Source: Eudorina sp. 2006-703-Eu-15
Lineage: Eukaryota; Chlorophyta; Chlorophyceae; Chlamydomonadales; Volvocaceae
Assembly: GCA_003117195.1 (NCBI GenBank)
Contig: BDSI01000023.1
Span: forward strand, 1,220,443-1,284,442
Direction: 5' to 3'
DNA: 64,000 nt
The notes beneath the pieces were generated by a model, which saw nothing but the letters and a program-made list of their open reading frames with translations, did no database searches and was not told where the DNA came from. The position numbers were made by a program, and so were the translations under genes. Each line of letters begins with the position of its first letter. Position 1 is the first letter of the stretch. This document shows, in pieces, positions 28,501 through 40,800 of this stretch.

Positions 28501-31500
28501 AATGACGGGGTGAGCAGCGCCGTGACTGGAAGCGCATGCCAGTCGTAACTGGTCGGGACGCGGCCGGTGAGCCCACTGCGGCCGGTCTCACCCCTCACGC
28601 TTCCCCCTGGTTCTATCGGATATTCGCTCTGGCAGCAGCCAGCGCAGTATGAATATGTCTACCGATTTCCTATACCCCCCTGGTTCACGGCCCCGGAACG
28701 AGCAAGCTGCTCCAGCGGTGACGGTGAAGCTGACGTAATTGCCCAACTCCTTGGCTCTGCAGCGGCCGTGACAGGCTTCATGGTATTGTGTACATGATGG
28801 AGATGTCACCCTTACATTGGCGCACCCGACCGGACCGTGTCCTGCCATCCCTTGGCTTTGTGGGTTCCTCCCCGGCCCGGCCCGGCCCGGCCCTCCCTCG
28901 GCGCTCCGAACGGTGTCCCAGACGCGGAGTCATCCCTCCCCCTCCCCACCCGCCCAGGATGGCGCGCGCTCCAGAACGTCGTCAACAACGACATGAACTC
29001 CGCTGCGGACGAGGTGAGGTGGCGACGGAGGCCGGGGGCTGCGGTGGGGGCTGTGGGGGGGAAGCGGGGCCTGCCGAGGGAGAGGCCACCCGGGGTGCCA
29101 TGTGGCGCTGCTACTGCGGCGGCGGCTGTTACGGTGCGCCCATCGCCACACCCGAGGAGCATGGGTGACACAGAGAGTGCGCGGGGGGGGGGCACTCTCC
29201 CCCGGGCTCTTGCCCGAGGAGCAAGGGTGGGAGGAGAAGGCAGACGGGGATGGCGGGAGAGACAGACATCGGGGGGGGAGCGACGCGGGGGGGCAGGCTC
29301 CCATCTGACCTACCTACCTACCTACCTACCTACCTACCTACCTACCTACCTACCTACCTACCTACCTACCTACCTACCTACCTACCTACCTACCTACCTA
29401 CCTACCTACCACCTACCACCTACCTACCTACCTACCTCGGGACAAACCTGGTGGGACCAGGCCCCGCTGTCCCTCGGCCGCATGCGTCCACATCATGTAG
29501 GTATCCATGCGACCCGCCCTCCCCTCCCCCCCCCCGAATCCCATCCCCCACATTTTGGGTGGGTTGATAAAACACCACAGACGGTGCAGTACCTCAGCTG
29601 CCAGCTCAGCTGGCGCCATCCCGAAATGCAGCTGGACGCAGCCGCGCTGGCGGCCGCCCGGTCCGCCGGTGCGGCGCCCGCGGCCGGTGGGGCCCCGGGC
29701 TCGGCACTCGCCAGCGCCACGGCCGCCAATGCCACCACCAGCGGTGGCAGCAGTGGCGGGCTGCTGGGGCAGCGGCTGGCAGCCTGGCGCAGCGCGTTCC
29801 ACAGTCTGTACGGCACGTACCGCGGCGGGGACTGCCACATGTTCTACGTCGTCAACCTGGTGCGTGTGTGTGTGCGGGGGGGTGTTCTTAGGCAGGCCGA
29901 ACAGGAGTGCGTGCGTGTGTGGGGGAGGGATGATTGGGGTTACTTGCCCGAGCAACCTGCGCACGGGCTGGTCACTTGATCATTGCTGCAACGCGAGGCG
30001 ACCTCTGCCCAACTGGGAGACACCCAGGTGATGGGTGCCGCAACGGCGGCGTCTCCCGCCCGCGGTGCAAGGCAGCCAGAACCTGCACTGCACTGCGCTG
30101 CTCTGTACTGCCCTGTACTGCTCTGCACTGCACCGCACCACGCGGGTGCCCGCCGATCACGTACAGTTACGGAGGGGTTAGCTCTGGGGGACAGCCCTGG
30201 GGGGAGGCCAGCCCTGGGAGGGGTTCTCATTGCGGTATCCCATGATGACATGACATGAGCATAGACGACCGGCTAGCCATGGCATCAGGCAGGAACAACC
30301 TCACCCCCCCTGCCGCCACGCGCCCACGTCCCCTCCTTGCGGCTTGGCCCGCAGACGGCCCGCAACCCCCTGGTGGCGCTGTTCACGTACAAGGGCGTGC
30401 GGGGCAGCGGCGAGCTGTGCGCCGTGGTGTCGCAGTCCAGCCGGGTGCTCCGGAACCGCATGCTGGCGGCGGGGGTGCCTTTCACCATGCCGCTGGAGAG
30501 GGCCGGAGGCGGAGGCGGCGGAGCTGGGCCGCGGGGCGCTGCCGACGCGGAGGCGAGCAAGTCGGGGTATGAGGCCGCCGCGGTGACCGCCGACGAGGAG
30601 GCGGACGTGGCGTGTTGTGACGAGGGCCCGCCGGTGCGCCGGGTGCTGCGTGTGGACCAACGGAAGGCAACCCTTGGGTTGCAATGCGGTTGCATTGCGG
30701 TGGAGTCGGCGGACGGGACTGGACTGACATGGCGGGGACTGGCAGCTGGCGGGAGGGAGGGCTGACAGGCGGGAAGTGGTGCATGCACGCACGGTGAGCA
30801 GCCGCGACGACGACCGCAGTACGTTCGCGTAACGTTGCGCAGCGGCATGCTGGTGGTACCGGTTTCACCAACCGGTTGCCGGGGCTCGTTCGTGCAGTGC
30901 GGTGCACCACCTGGTCGGTCGCAAGCAGGCCTGCGGTAACTGGGTCCTTCATATCAGAACCATATGACAGCCCCGTCAGCCCCGTCGGCGCTCCTGCCCG
31001 TACTGGTGAAAGAATCCCTGGCGATGTAATGTGGCCGCCGCGCCCGGCCCCAGCTACACAGCCTGTCGTCCGCGATGTAGGCCACTCGGGTACCGTACTA
31101 CGGTGCCGTACACGTCGTGCACGACGGCTCCTGTGTCCGGCCCTCCGACTTCCCCAGGTGGGTCCATCCGCGACGGGAGCCCCGGTTCCCGGATCGGCGG
31201 TCGCCGACAACAGCCGGGAGTCGCTGCTGCTGCTACGCGGGCCACGCGCTGTGCACGGCCTGTACGACTTCCTGCTGCACGATACGTCGTACCCTGGCTT
31301 AAGCGGCCGTACTGCCGGCGGCGGCGGCGGTGGCGGCGCCACCGGCCTGAACGACGAAGTCCCGGACCTGCCCCTGTTGCTGGCGCCCGTGCCCTTCGAC
31401 GGCGGCGCCGTGTGGCGGCCTTCCATCAAGGTGGGCAACGGAGAAGTGGGTTATGCTGGAGTGGCGCGAGTGCTGGTCAGTCGGTGACAAGACGCCATGC

Positions 31501-32139
31501 TCTACCCGACGGGATGGGCCGGGGTCGTTGCCGCCATGTGATATGGTAGTGCGATGGTAGCGGTGTGCGTCATGCAAGCGTTACAAGGCGGACCCGGGGG
31601 CGTGTGTGCTTTCACCAAGAACCTGCCCAAACCACCCAGGTGAATACGGGAATGGCATGTGTGCGGTGCTCCGTGCGACCCGCCTGGGGGTGCAGGCGCT
31701 GACCGTGAAGAGCAAGCTCGCGGGCGCGGACGTCACGGACCCGGGCGCCACGGCACCGCCGCCCGGGACCGGAGCGGACTGCGACTCCGGGGGCTCCTTG
31801 CTGCACGTGCTGCAAGTGAGCGGGGGCCCGCTGCCCCCCTGGACCACGAGACGGATGTGCACGCTGATGGCGCGGCTGCAGCCGTCCGGCTTCACCGCCG
31901 CACTGGAGACGGAGCCCTGCAGCATCCCGCTGAACAGCCGCGCGGTGGAGGCCCGCCCCAGCTCCGAGGGCGAGGGAGCGCCGGCGCCGGCGGTCAACCC
32001 ACTGCCCACGTTCGCGCAGGGCGGCGCGCTCACGGTCGAGGAGCTGGCGGCGTGGCAGCAGCCCGCGGTGCTGCCGGGAGGGCGGCCGGTGAAGGGGCTG
32101 ACGTGTACAGGGGGCGGCCGGCTCAGTGTCCGGGTTTAG
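25506..32139 (+). CDS. DONSON: DONSON-like replication fork stabilisation protein
   Basis: Nuclear protein needed for CMG helicase assembly and fork stability in animals. Exons: 25506-25571, 25810-25997, 26929-26994, 27500-27593, 27949-28264, 28958-29013, 29581-29859, 30355-30633 (end uncertain), 31158-31430, 31696-32139, giving about 686 residues (human about 566). Matching blocks run in order: [20 protein letters not shown] (28160s), [16 protein letters not shown] (29581), [37 protein letters not shown] with [17 protein letters not shown] (30355), [19 protein letters not shown] (31158), [16 protein letters not shown] across the last intron, and [19 protein letters not shown]...[11 protein letters not shown] near the end. 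Exon 8 stays open to 30765; the GTGCGC donor at 30634 was chosen because it is phase 0. The 22-residue first exon is the weakest part. NDC1 is head-to-head upstream. Confidence 0.87.
26151..26248 (+). repeat. (GGAT)n microsatellite, ~24 units
   Basis: Pure GGAT/ATGG tetranucleotide run in DONSON intron 25998-26928. Confidence 0.98.
26541..26600 (+). repeat. Dispersed element family A, long copy
   Basis: GTTATAGTAATTGGTAGACA followed by CATTCAACCTGCGCTGCAGC, same order as the copy at 1341. In DONSON intron 25998-26928. Confidence 0.6.
27056..27092 (+). repeat. Dispersed element family A copy
   Basis: TATAGGAAATTGGTAGACAT then ATTTACTTTG. This is the most consensus-like core, in DONSON intron 26995-27499. 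Confidence 0.6.
27638..27690 (+). repeat. Dispersed element family B, right half
   Basis: GGCGGTTATCGATTTGTTGC followed by CGGTTTCGCTGCCTTTATTG. Starts 44 bp after the donor at 27594. Confidence 0.6.
28628..28680 (-). repeat. Dispersed element family A copy (reverse)
   Basis: Minus strand: TATAGGAAATCGGTAGACAT, then ATTCATACTGCGCTGGCTGC. In DONSON intron 28265-28957. Confidence 0.6.
29309..29437 (+). repeat. (CTAC)n microsatellite, ~30 units
   Basis: CTAC tetranucleotide run with two CCACC interruptions near its right end. In DONSON intron 29014-29580. Confidence 0.97.
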
Positions 32140-33311
32140 CGGTGGGCGGGTGAGGCGCCGCCACGTGCGGGTGCTGTCGGGGACCGTATCTCGAATCCCT
32201 GATGACACACCTTTCGTCACAGTGACAATACCAGCGCAATAGGGGGATAGCTACCGCCCCGTGCTTCAAGCGTGCAGTGCAAGGTGCGTTGGGCTGGGCG
32301 TTCGTGGTTGCCGAAAACCTCAACAGCGGATGCGGATGCCCCGGGGGCCGACGAGAGTTCATGGGTCGTTTTTGGGGCCAGCAGCCAAGTATCCAGGGTG
32401 GTCATGGTTTGTCGGGACAACTGGGTCGCTGCTCACCGGCGAGTGGTCTGGACCCGCGGCCACCCCCCGTTCCAGTTCAACCACCCCTTGTCGGCCTGGA
32501 GGACATGGGCCCCGGCTGCACACCCACCCAGCAGGCGGCTGAACTCTGGGGGTCACCTGCGCACGTGACACTGCGGTTGACTAAGCTGGTACGGCGTGTG
32601 TACAGCCCGCTGCCGGAACGTTGCCTGAACATTAACTACCAAACACGAAGGGCAGCTCCTCTGGGTCTGTACAAATGCACCACCGCCGAATCGTATGGGG
32701 CCGCTCACGTGCTGGGCGCAGCGGGACCTGTGCCAACCATGGAAGCGTCGATCAGTCATTCCAGTACGCTGCGTACGATCTAATGCGCAAAGACGGTCCG
32801 TATCCAGCCGCTCGACTCACAACTAACGCATGCAACCTCGACCGGTAGGACGGCCGCGCACCCAGGAATCGAAACTGCCCTCCAGTACCGACACGTTGAA
32901 CGCATATAGTCAAACGTAAGGAAAGAGCCGGATCCGATTATAACTCGCTTGAAGGCGCGCGCGGTGGAGCCAAGTGAATCAAGCCAGCGACCAGGCACCT
33001 CTCGATAACACCGATGGAACGGCTCACCCATGTCCAAGTAATTGTCAACGCCCCTATGTCTGTACCACTTTCGCAAGTGTGTCAGGGCCTCTCCACTCGC
33101 TACAAACTGCAAACCCCTCTGGAGCACCTCGAATCATAAAATGCACGCGGCCAGCCCCCATGAAAAAACCCAACGGCGCCTCACCCGCGGGCACAAGGGA
33201 ACCCAAATCAGGCCCAGTGCTGACAACAGTGCAGCCACGGCGTCAACGCTTTCTCTCCGGATCTCTCCGCTCCATCTCTCTTTCTCTTTCGCCCCCGCTC
33301 CCTCCTGCCGC
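32140..33311. other. Convergent intergenic region (DONSON / fibrillin 3' sides)
   Basis: 1.17 kb with no recognisable protein. It lies between two stop codons facing each other, so it should hold both 3' UTRs. I did not find a convincing TGTAA for either gene here. Confidence 0.5.
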
Positions 33312-34421
33312 TCACACGCGCCTGTAAATGAAGATCTCATTATCCGGCCGCGTGCGCGCGATGCGCATGTCCGAGTCCAGGTACGTGATATCCACCGTGA
33401 CCCGCGTGGAGCCGGGGCCCCGGATCGCCTCCACGATCTCCTGGACCGGCACCGTCACGTTGTCCACAAAGGGCAACACGTTCGAGTTCGCGACGCGGGT
33501 GTTCTGCACAGTGACCGCCAGGCTGTGCGGCGGCTCCTGCACCACCATGCTCGTGGTGACGACCGTCCCCCGGATGCCAGGGAACACGTCCAGGTCCACC
33601 TCGCTGATCAGCTTCGCGGTATCGAAGCTGATGGTCTGGTAGGCGGCGCCCACGTGAGCGCCAGGGATGGCATCCGTGAACGAGAAGATCTGGGTCGCGA
33701 TCTCCCGGTTCTGCAACAGCCCCTCCTGGAAGGCCCAGAAGAAAGGTGACGACCGGAACTGCTCCACAGAGCTGTACAGCAGCTCCCACTTGCCCTGCAC
33801 ACCCTCCAGCTGCACGAGCGAAGTACCGGCGTCCTCAAGCACCTCCACGAAGCTCGAGACCTGGAGGCAGCAGGGGGGCCCTGACGCTGACGCGGTCTCC
33901 CTCGGGTTGTACCGCGTGGTTCCCGACCCAAGGGTGTATGAACCCCGTGTCCGATTGACCACTTGGACACCTTCGCAAACGACCCACTGCGCATGAACGT
34001 TTTACCTTCAACACAACGTCACCCAGCGCAGTGCCGCGCAGAGGTGGGGCCTGGTGGGGTTTGCCAACTCCTTACCCGAGCAAGGCTCTGGTTTGGACCC
34101 GCAGAGTCACTCACCTCGTACTTATCGTTGCTTGATGCAATAGCCCCTCGATTGAGGCACGCCACTTTTTTCAACAGCTCTAGTTTTGTGGGCACGAGGT
34201 CCTCCAGGGTGACGCTGTCGAACGCGGCAACCCGCGAGCTCACCACGCGACGACTGACAAGACGTGCATGCTGCCGAAAAGGAGCGGCCTGCGGATTCAG
34301 CCAAACCCCTACGCTTTGAGGACATACTAGGTCGTCATCATCTTCGCTGAAACATCCATAGGCATTTCAGGTAAGTGATGTTGCAAAATCGAGTTACTTA
34401 CATAGCCCTGAAGTTTGGCAT
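33312..34421 (-). CDS. Plastid-lipid-associated protein (PAP/fibrillin family)
   Basis: Fibrillins coat plastoglobules and thylakoid margins in the chloroplast. Exons in transcript order: 34421-34402, 34346-34115, 33860-33312, giving 266 residues. The family start is clear: LELLKKVACLNRGAIASSND (end of exon 2), then VQGKWELLYSS early in exon 3. The typical C-terminus is ITYLDSDMRIARTRPDNEIF followed by a YRRV end. About 60 residues precede the domain, including a basic SRRVVSSRVAA stretch suited to a transit peptide. The first exon is uncertain: the chosen ATG joins through a strong GTAAGT donor and TTTCAG acceptor but needs a 55-bp intron and gives an acidic EDDDD near the N-terminus. The main exon has no in-frame ATG of its own upstream of the domain. 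Confidence 0.85.
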
Positions 34422-34811
34422 GCCGTTCCAGCAGGGATGGCGTTCCGGCAGCAGAGCCCGTCAGTCGTCGCATTCTTGCCAACCGCCCCGCAAGGCAAAA
34501 GACGCCTTTTGTTGATGAAAACTGCAGCTATGATATAGACCATGTAACTATGCAGAAGGGCTATTTTTGGAAGGTGTACGAGTAGTAAGCGTTCAAAATC
34601 GTTGGGCTGCAATCGTGAAAGCCAGTTTGGCTTCGCCCCTTGTAGCTCAGAATGCCCTACGAATGACATTGTGTACATTTACCTAATATGGTACCATCAA
34701 TACATGCCGCATCAACTGTGGTGCCAACTGACTGAAGCAACGCTGACTGCAAGCCAATTGACCTTGCCATGCTTCTAGCCTGACAGTGTGCGCGATAAAC
34801 GTGCTCACAAG
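34422..34811. promoter_or_regulatory. Shared upstream region of divergent fibrillin and ATX-like genes
   Basis: About 390 bp between the two predicted start codons. Contains a weak family B-like fragment near 34506-34530. No core promoter motif identified with confidence. Confidence 0.4.
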
Positions 34812-37800
34812 ATGAGGCCAGCTAAACGGCAAAAGGTGGAGCGCCGAGAGTGGGAAAAGTCAGTTTGCAAGCGCGTGCGCCCGTTTCCTGCAAATCCCGA
34901 TGGCATGCTCAACAAACTGTGTACCGAGTCGGCACTGCCGACAACTTTCATATATAGTACTATTGTTGTGGTCAGATGGCGTGGGTGTTTCGGGCGTGGG
35001 GAGCAAGTGCCAGCCCCTAAGCCCAAAGCTTTGCTGGTAAGGTGTGTATATATTCCTGGCTGAGCGTGTTTTCCCTTTCGTTTCACATGCAGGACGGATG
35101 CGGCGTTATGGTGTCCCACTGCGCTCGTCGGTACCCCCATCCGCGTGTTCTGGCCGGGTGAAGGGCGTTTCTTCCCTGGCAAAATCGTTAGATATTCGGA
35201 GTCCTCGTTTGAGCACGACGTGCTTTATGACGATGGTATGTGCTGCCCGGCGTCATGCCTGCTGTGCATGCTGTGACAGGGAAACAACATACCGATACTA
35301 TGTTGTCAATGCGACAGGCGATCAAGAGACACTCGTTCTTGCTGTCGAAAAAGTGCAGCTTCCCGCTGACTGTCTTGGGAGTTTGCCGGGCCCAAGTTCC
35401 CGTCATTTGGCAGCTCTTGGGCGCCACCTGGACAACCTTGCGGACAAGCTCGAAGCGAAAGCACTGGAGCAAAGGACTGTGAGGGGCAGAGCAACTCTCA
35501 AGGAGGATGACCGCCAGAAACGTAAGATTTGTCTTTATGCGGTTTTTTGAAACTTAAGAACGGCCTGGGACACTAACGTCGGAACGTGCGAGACCTAACC
35601 CGCTTCCTTGTTTAACTGTACGGGCGAGCGGGACGGGTGATAATTGAAGCTTGCAGTGTATGATCCGTACAGAGGCCCACAACTGCCCATGTCGTAAACG
35701 ATCCTTGCCGCCTCGCACGCAGTTGAGCTGCTCCGACGGCGCGCAGCTGACTTCCGGAGCTCCACCGAAACGCGCATGGCACAGCAAGCGGACGCAAACC
35801 GTGGCAACACCAAGGCGTCGCCTTCGCAGAGAGCGGCTGCAGCGCCGCTGACATCCAGCAAGTTGGGTCGTGCTGCGGCCATCAGTGCGTCAGCGGCTGC
35901 CGCAAGAAGCGCCCACAGCCGCGGCAGCGCGGAACGGCAGCAGCTTGCACCACAAGCACAACAGGTAGGGGTACAACGCCTGGCAGATACTGGCGATCAG
36001 GGCACCGCCTCCGCACGGCGACCACACACCGGCAGCACAAAAGTACCTCCTGTAGAAATGCGGCCTGAGCGACCCCAGCTGTCCTCGGGACGGGACGCTG
36101 CAGTTGCGCCAATCCGTGTGTGCTCACCAGCGTCGGCGAGGCGCCGTCAGAGCTTACCGGAGCAACACGGAACGAAGCGACAGACTCAAGGGACTCGCCA
36201 CTGTGGTCCCATTGGCCTGATGGGTGGTCTCGTGGACGCAGCAGGCGGCGGGACGCCGCCTGTGGTGGGCTCGCAGGAGCCCGTTCTCTCCAAGCTTGGT
36301 GGACAGGCGGGAGCCGATGACATGGCTCGAGGCCGTGTTGTGAACGGGACTACTGTTGATATTGGGAACCTTTATGTCCCGCTTGCTTGGCCGGCGGTAC
36401 GGGTGCTGGCGATGTCGTCCTCCACGGCAGACGCTGGACTGGCGGTGGCTGCCGGGTCTGCAAAGGCAGGCAGTCAGGGCAATCAGCAGCCTGGCGGGGT
36501 GGAGGATGTCCAGGAGGTGACTGCCCCAGCGAGCTGCCCGCCCGGGATGAAAGCTGGTGGCAGCGCCAGTGGGAGAGGATGCGCTGCCGACGATGAGCAG
36601 CGGAAGGAAGCTGCGGCAGCAGATGAACTGCGCGAGGCGTACAAGCAGTTCCGGCAAAACTGCTCGAGCTGTAAGCAGTACCATGAAATCCAGGTGCGAC
36701 TGCCAAGCATTGGCCGAGTACAGCTATGGGTATGCAGAATGGATGCACTGCTTGTGCCTGTGTTTTTGGGGGGGCCCATTTGAGCGACCCAATTTGGATC
36801 TTCAATTATATCGACCCAGATCGATCGGATAACGCGCTGCCATTGTGCGTCCTCGGAAGGGTTTAACGACCCCACGCGACGTCGATTCCCGTGCCGCAGG
36901 TAGCTCTGTGGCTGTCACCGGAACAAATTGTCGGACGTGAGATACGCGTTCTATGGCCCGATGAGGGGGCTTGGTTCTGCGGCCGAGTCGGCAGCTACGA
37001 CGCTGGCTCCGGGATGCACACCGTGAGTCGAGTCGCTGGCTCTTGGTTAAGCGCTGTTGCCACGCCGGGGTGCGCGGCGTGTGAGTGAGCGGACACTGCG
37101 TCGACCTTTGTGCTTTGTCCGTCGCTCCCTTCCTCCCGGGTTTGCATTTGCGTGCCATAGCAGACCTGGTGCACCCGTGAAAACTGGCATCCGTCGGTGC
37201 GAACCTGTCGCTCGTTCTTTGCGGCACCTTGGCAGGTCGAGTACGACGATGGTGATGTGGAGCACCTGCACCTTGCCGCGGAGGAGGTGCGACTCCAGGT
37301 GGTGCCGGGGGAGAGCGAAAAGAACTTGTGCCCTCAGTCCCCGGAACAGCTTGAGCGCTTAGCAACACACATGGCAGCCAGCGGAGCTCGACTCAGGGAG
37401 CACGCTGGCGGGCTGTCGCGGCTGAAGCAAAAGCGCAAGCCAGGGGCGGCCCAGGCGCCGGCCGGCTCGTTGAATGCAGAACCCGAGGATCCTGACGAGC
37501 TCCTGGCCAAGGGTGCGTTTGTGTGCCGATCGGGGTCACGGGGTAGCGATTGGGCAGACTGGGCCGATGGGCGCTTCAAGGCACTTAAATTGTGGCTCTT
37601 GATTTTGCTGCGTGTGGTACCTACTTCAGCGCGGCAGGTAGCTGCCAAGCTAAGAACATCCACCGTCACATGATGCCTTATCATTTGCTCTGCGCCCTCA
37701 GCGGAGCGCTGGTCAGCTCGAGCAGCTCAGCTGCAGTCGCTGGCGGGCATCATGCGGCGGGTGGCGGCGGGCAGCGACCCACGGCGGCGCGCTGGTCTTC

Positions 37801-40800
37801 TGACGCCAACTGACGGTCAAGGTCCGGGGCGCCAGGCGCATGGCAAAGTTGCCACCGCGGGAGATGCAGTACCAGCCGTTGCGGCACCAGCGTCTGCACC
37901 AACAGCAGCATCAGGGCCACCTGAGGAGGCGGCAGTGACGGGGCGTGATGCAGACTTGACGGGAGAAGTGGCGCAGGCAGGCGGCGCGGGGTCGCAGAAG
38001 GACCCAAACGCCGGTGACGGGCTCGATCGATCGGCGTCGAGTTTGCCTGAGCTTGCCCCCGGGCTGCCGTCCGACTGGGCCTCAAGGCAGGTATTGCGTC
38101 CGGGAGAGGTCGTGTGGGCGCAAGTGCGGCGCTCTACACCGTGGCCTGCCATCATCATCACCCGCGAGGAGGCGGCGCGCGAGGGCCTCAACGTGTCGAT
38201 CCGCCGAAACGCGTCGGCTGTCAGCTCGGGACAGGTGTGCATGGCGTTGACACTATGACTGCCTTGTTGGGTTTCACATGGTCTCTCCCATTTTATGCTT
38301 AGGGTCGCATAGTAAGGTTAATAGCGGCCCTGATGAGGGTCACCGGCACGTACTAGGGCTGTGATGTACCAGCGCGTTGCTGGCGTTATGGTTATGTGTG
38401 ACTCGTCTCAACCTCGTGGAAGAGCCCCATTATTACGTGAGGCGAAGGAGCACGCCGCGGCCTTTCTGGCCTGAGCGCGCGGCGGATGCTCTTGAACTTG
38501 CGCTTCGGGGCCCCCTTTCTACGACCTTGTGCAGATCGCGTTCGTTCGTTTCTTTGGCGACCACACGGTCCTGGGCCTGCCCGTGGTGGAGCCGGGTGCC
38601 CGTATCCCAGACCGCGGCGGTGTGCTGCCCCTACTGGCTGGCATCGAACTTGGCTGGCATGCTCGCCGGGGCGGCGGTGGTGGCGTGACAGGCCAGGCTG
38701 GGCGTGGGCAACGGTTCCTGCGCGCGATGTTTGAGCTGCGCACCTACATGACGGTAAGAGGCTTGCCTGGAATTAGTTGGTGCAGCCATAGGTGGCAGAG
38801 GCTTGAAAGGCAATGCTAAGCCGCATCAGAGCACTGTTCGTTCCTCACGAGGTTATCGCGATAACTAATCATGCGGCCAGGCGAAGCCTGTGCTTGGGTA
38901 AAGAAATACAGAGCCGTGTATTCGACTTCCCGTCGCCGAGCATGTCACTTGCTTATCGGATTTTGGTGCCGTACCAAAATGTCCTTTATTGCCGTAACCC
39001 AATCCGTTGGGTGTGCTGCACCTTCAGGAAGGTGAACTCCCGCGCGGCATGATCCCGCCGAACTACGACGAGGAGGAGGATGACTCCTATCTGTCGCCGG
39101 AGGAGGGGCTTGGGGGGCCTTCGTGCCGGCAACAACCGTTGGAGCAGCCTGTCGGTGCGCACAGCGGTAAGGGCAAGGAGGCCAATGCAGCCCCACCAAA
39201 TATCGGCGCAAGCAGCAGCTGCACGCTGCCCCTGGTGCTCGGGCCGAAGATGCGTGTGCTGCAGCTGGGCGAGGTGGTGTGGTTAAGCCGCTGGTTCCAC
39301 GACGAGAAGTACATCTACCCGGTGGGCTTCAGGGCGGTACGGGTCATGGCAAGCGGTGCCAGTGGCGGCAGGGAGGTCCGGCACACCATGGAGGTGGTTG
39401 CATCTGAGGACGGCGTACGGCCGGTGTTCAGGTAAGGTCACGCAAAAGTCGGTAGAAAGCGATCGGTTTGCGTTTTGAGTCAGCTATGTCTGCGCTGTGA
39501 CAGTGGTGCCCGCGCAGTTGCTGTTGGAATTGCACGCGGGCCACAAGCCAGATGGTAGCTTACTCGGCCTGGGTTGCCAGCCACGTCCAATGTCGCAACC
39601 TGATCATCGCATTTGTGCAACGCAACCGGCTGTTGGTAACACGTGTCAAGTGCAGACGACATCGACCTGCTGACGTCGCTCACATCCGGCATTGGTGGCC
39701 TTTTCAGGATCACACCTGAGGGCGAGCCGCCGATCTGTGGGGACACGGCCACGCGGGCGATGCGGGCCCTGTTTGAGGACGATGCTCGCGCGCGCGGCAG
39801 GTGAGCGATTTGCACCTTCTACCAGATGAATCACAAGTAGGCGTCGTGTAGGCAGCCGTAACCGTGTGGGGCATGGGTAGATGCTGAAATTTCAATGCGT
39901 GTCATGGACGCATCATGATGTCGCGTGCCTTGTGTTGGACGTGCCGGTCCATCGTGGTTTTAAAAGGACGTTTAGCGGTGCGGACCTCGGTTTCAACACG
40001 GCATTCGTGAGCGGTTGAATACGCGTGTCAATGTTCGCATGCAGGGCATTCGCCAGGACAGGCGCTGATCTGTTCGGCCTGAGCAATCCGCGGGTCGCAG
40101 CGCTGATACGTTCTCTCCCGGGCGCTGAACGCTGCGAGCGCTTCGCCAACTGGCCCGACCAGGACCGTCCGCCGCCGCCGCCGCTGGTATGAAGGAGTCG
40201 GCCGCAGGAAGTCGGACAGCCATGCCGCCGTACCTGACGTTTGCATGCGGGCATTGGGCCGACTGTTGGGGCCTACCTAACGCTCTTACTTGAGCGTGCG
40301 ATGTTTTAAATGGGTGGAGCTTCAGTTCTTGCTGTAGGGCATAAATAATCAAAGTTAAACATGTAAATCACTGGCCATCACCCATCACCCTGCGACACCC
40401 TGACAGACCCCGCACGAGGAAGTGCTACGACGGGCGATGTACGCCCGCGCTCTGCGCTTAACAACCGGCGCACAGTCGATCCCACAGACCAAGTCGGGCA
40501 TGTGCTTCGAGTGCGAGGTCTGCGGGGAGGTAGGCTCTTTGCGGTGACATGGGACTCTCCCATGTGGGTCAGCGGTATGCTGAGCGGATTGCATGGGAGG
40601 GTGCCGTTGTACTCATAGGGGAACAAGTACGGGCTGCTACCATTTGTCAACTGCACCCAGGGCAACAGAGTATTTTTGTATGGGTACAGGGATTGAGGCG
40701 CTTCTTGCTTTCACAGCGCCGGATATTGGCTCGCATATCGCTGCTATGGAAACAGTTGACTCACAGCACAGAGATCTGAGGCGGCCGGCCAGTTATCATG

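Noticed and set aside
28837..29979. 380-residue open frame with YLPTYLPT repeats
   Set aside because: The repeat is (CTAC)n in an intron. The frame only by chance links the real DONSON exons 28958-29013 and 29581-29859.
34394..34678. 94-residue minus-strand open frame upstream of the fibrillin gene
   Set aside because: Its frame does not match the fibrillin exon and it includes a family B-like repeat fragment. Only its last 20 bases, in another frame, are used as a tentative first exon.
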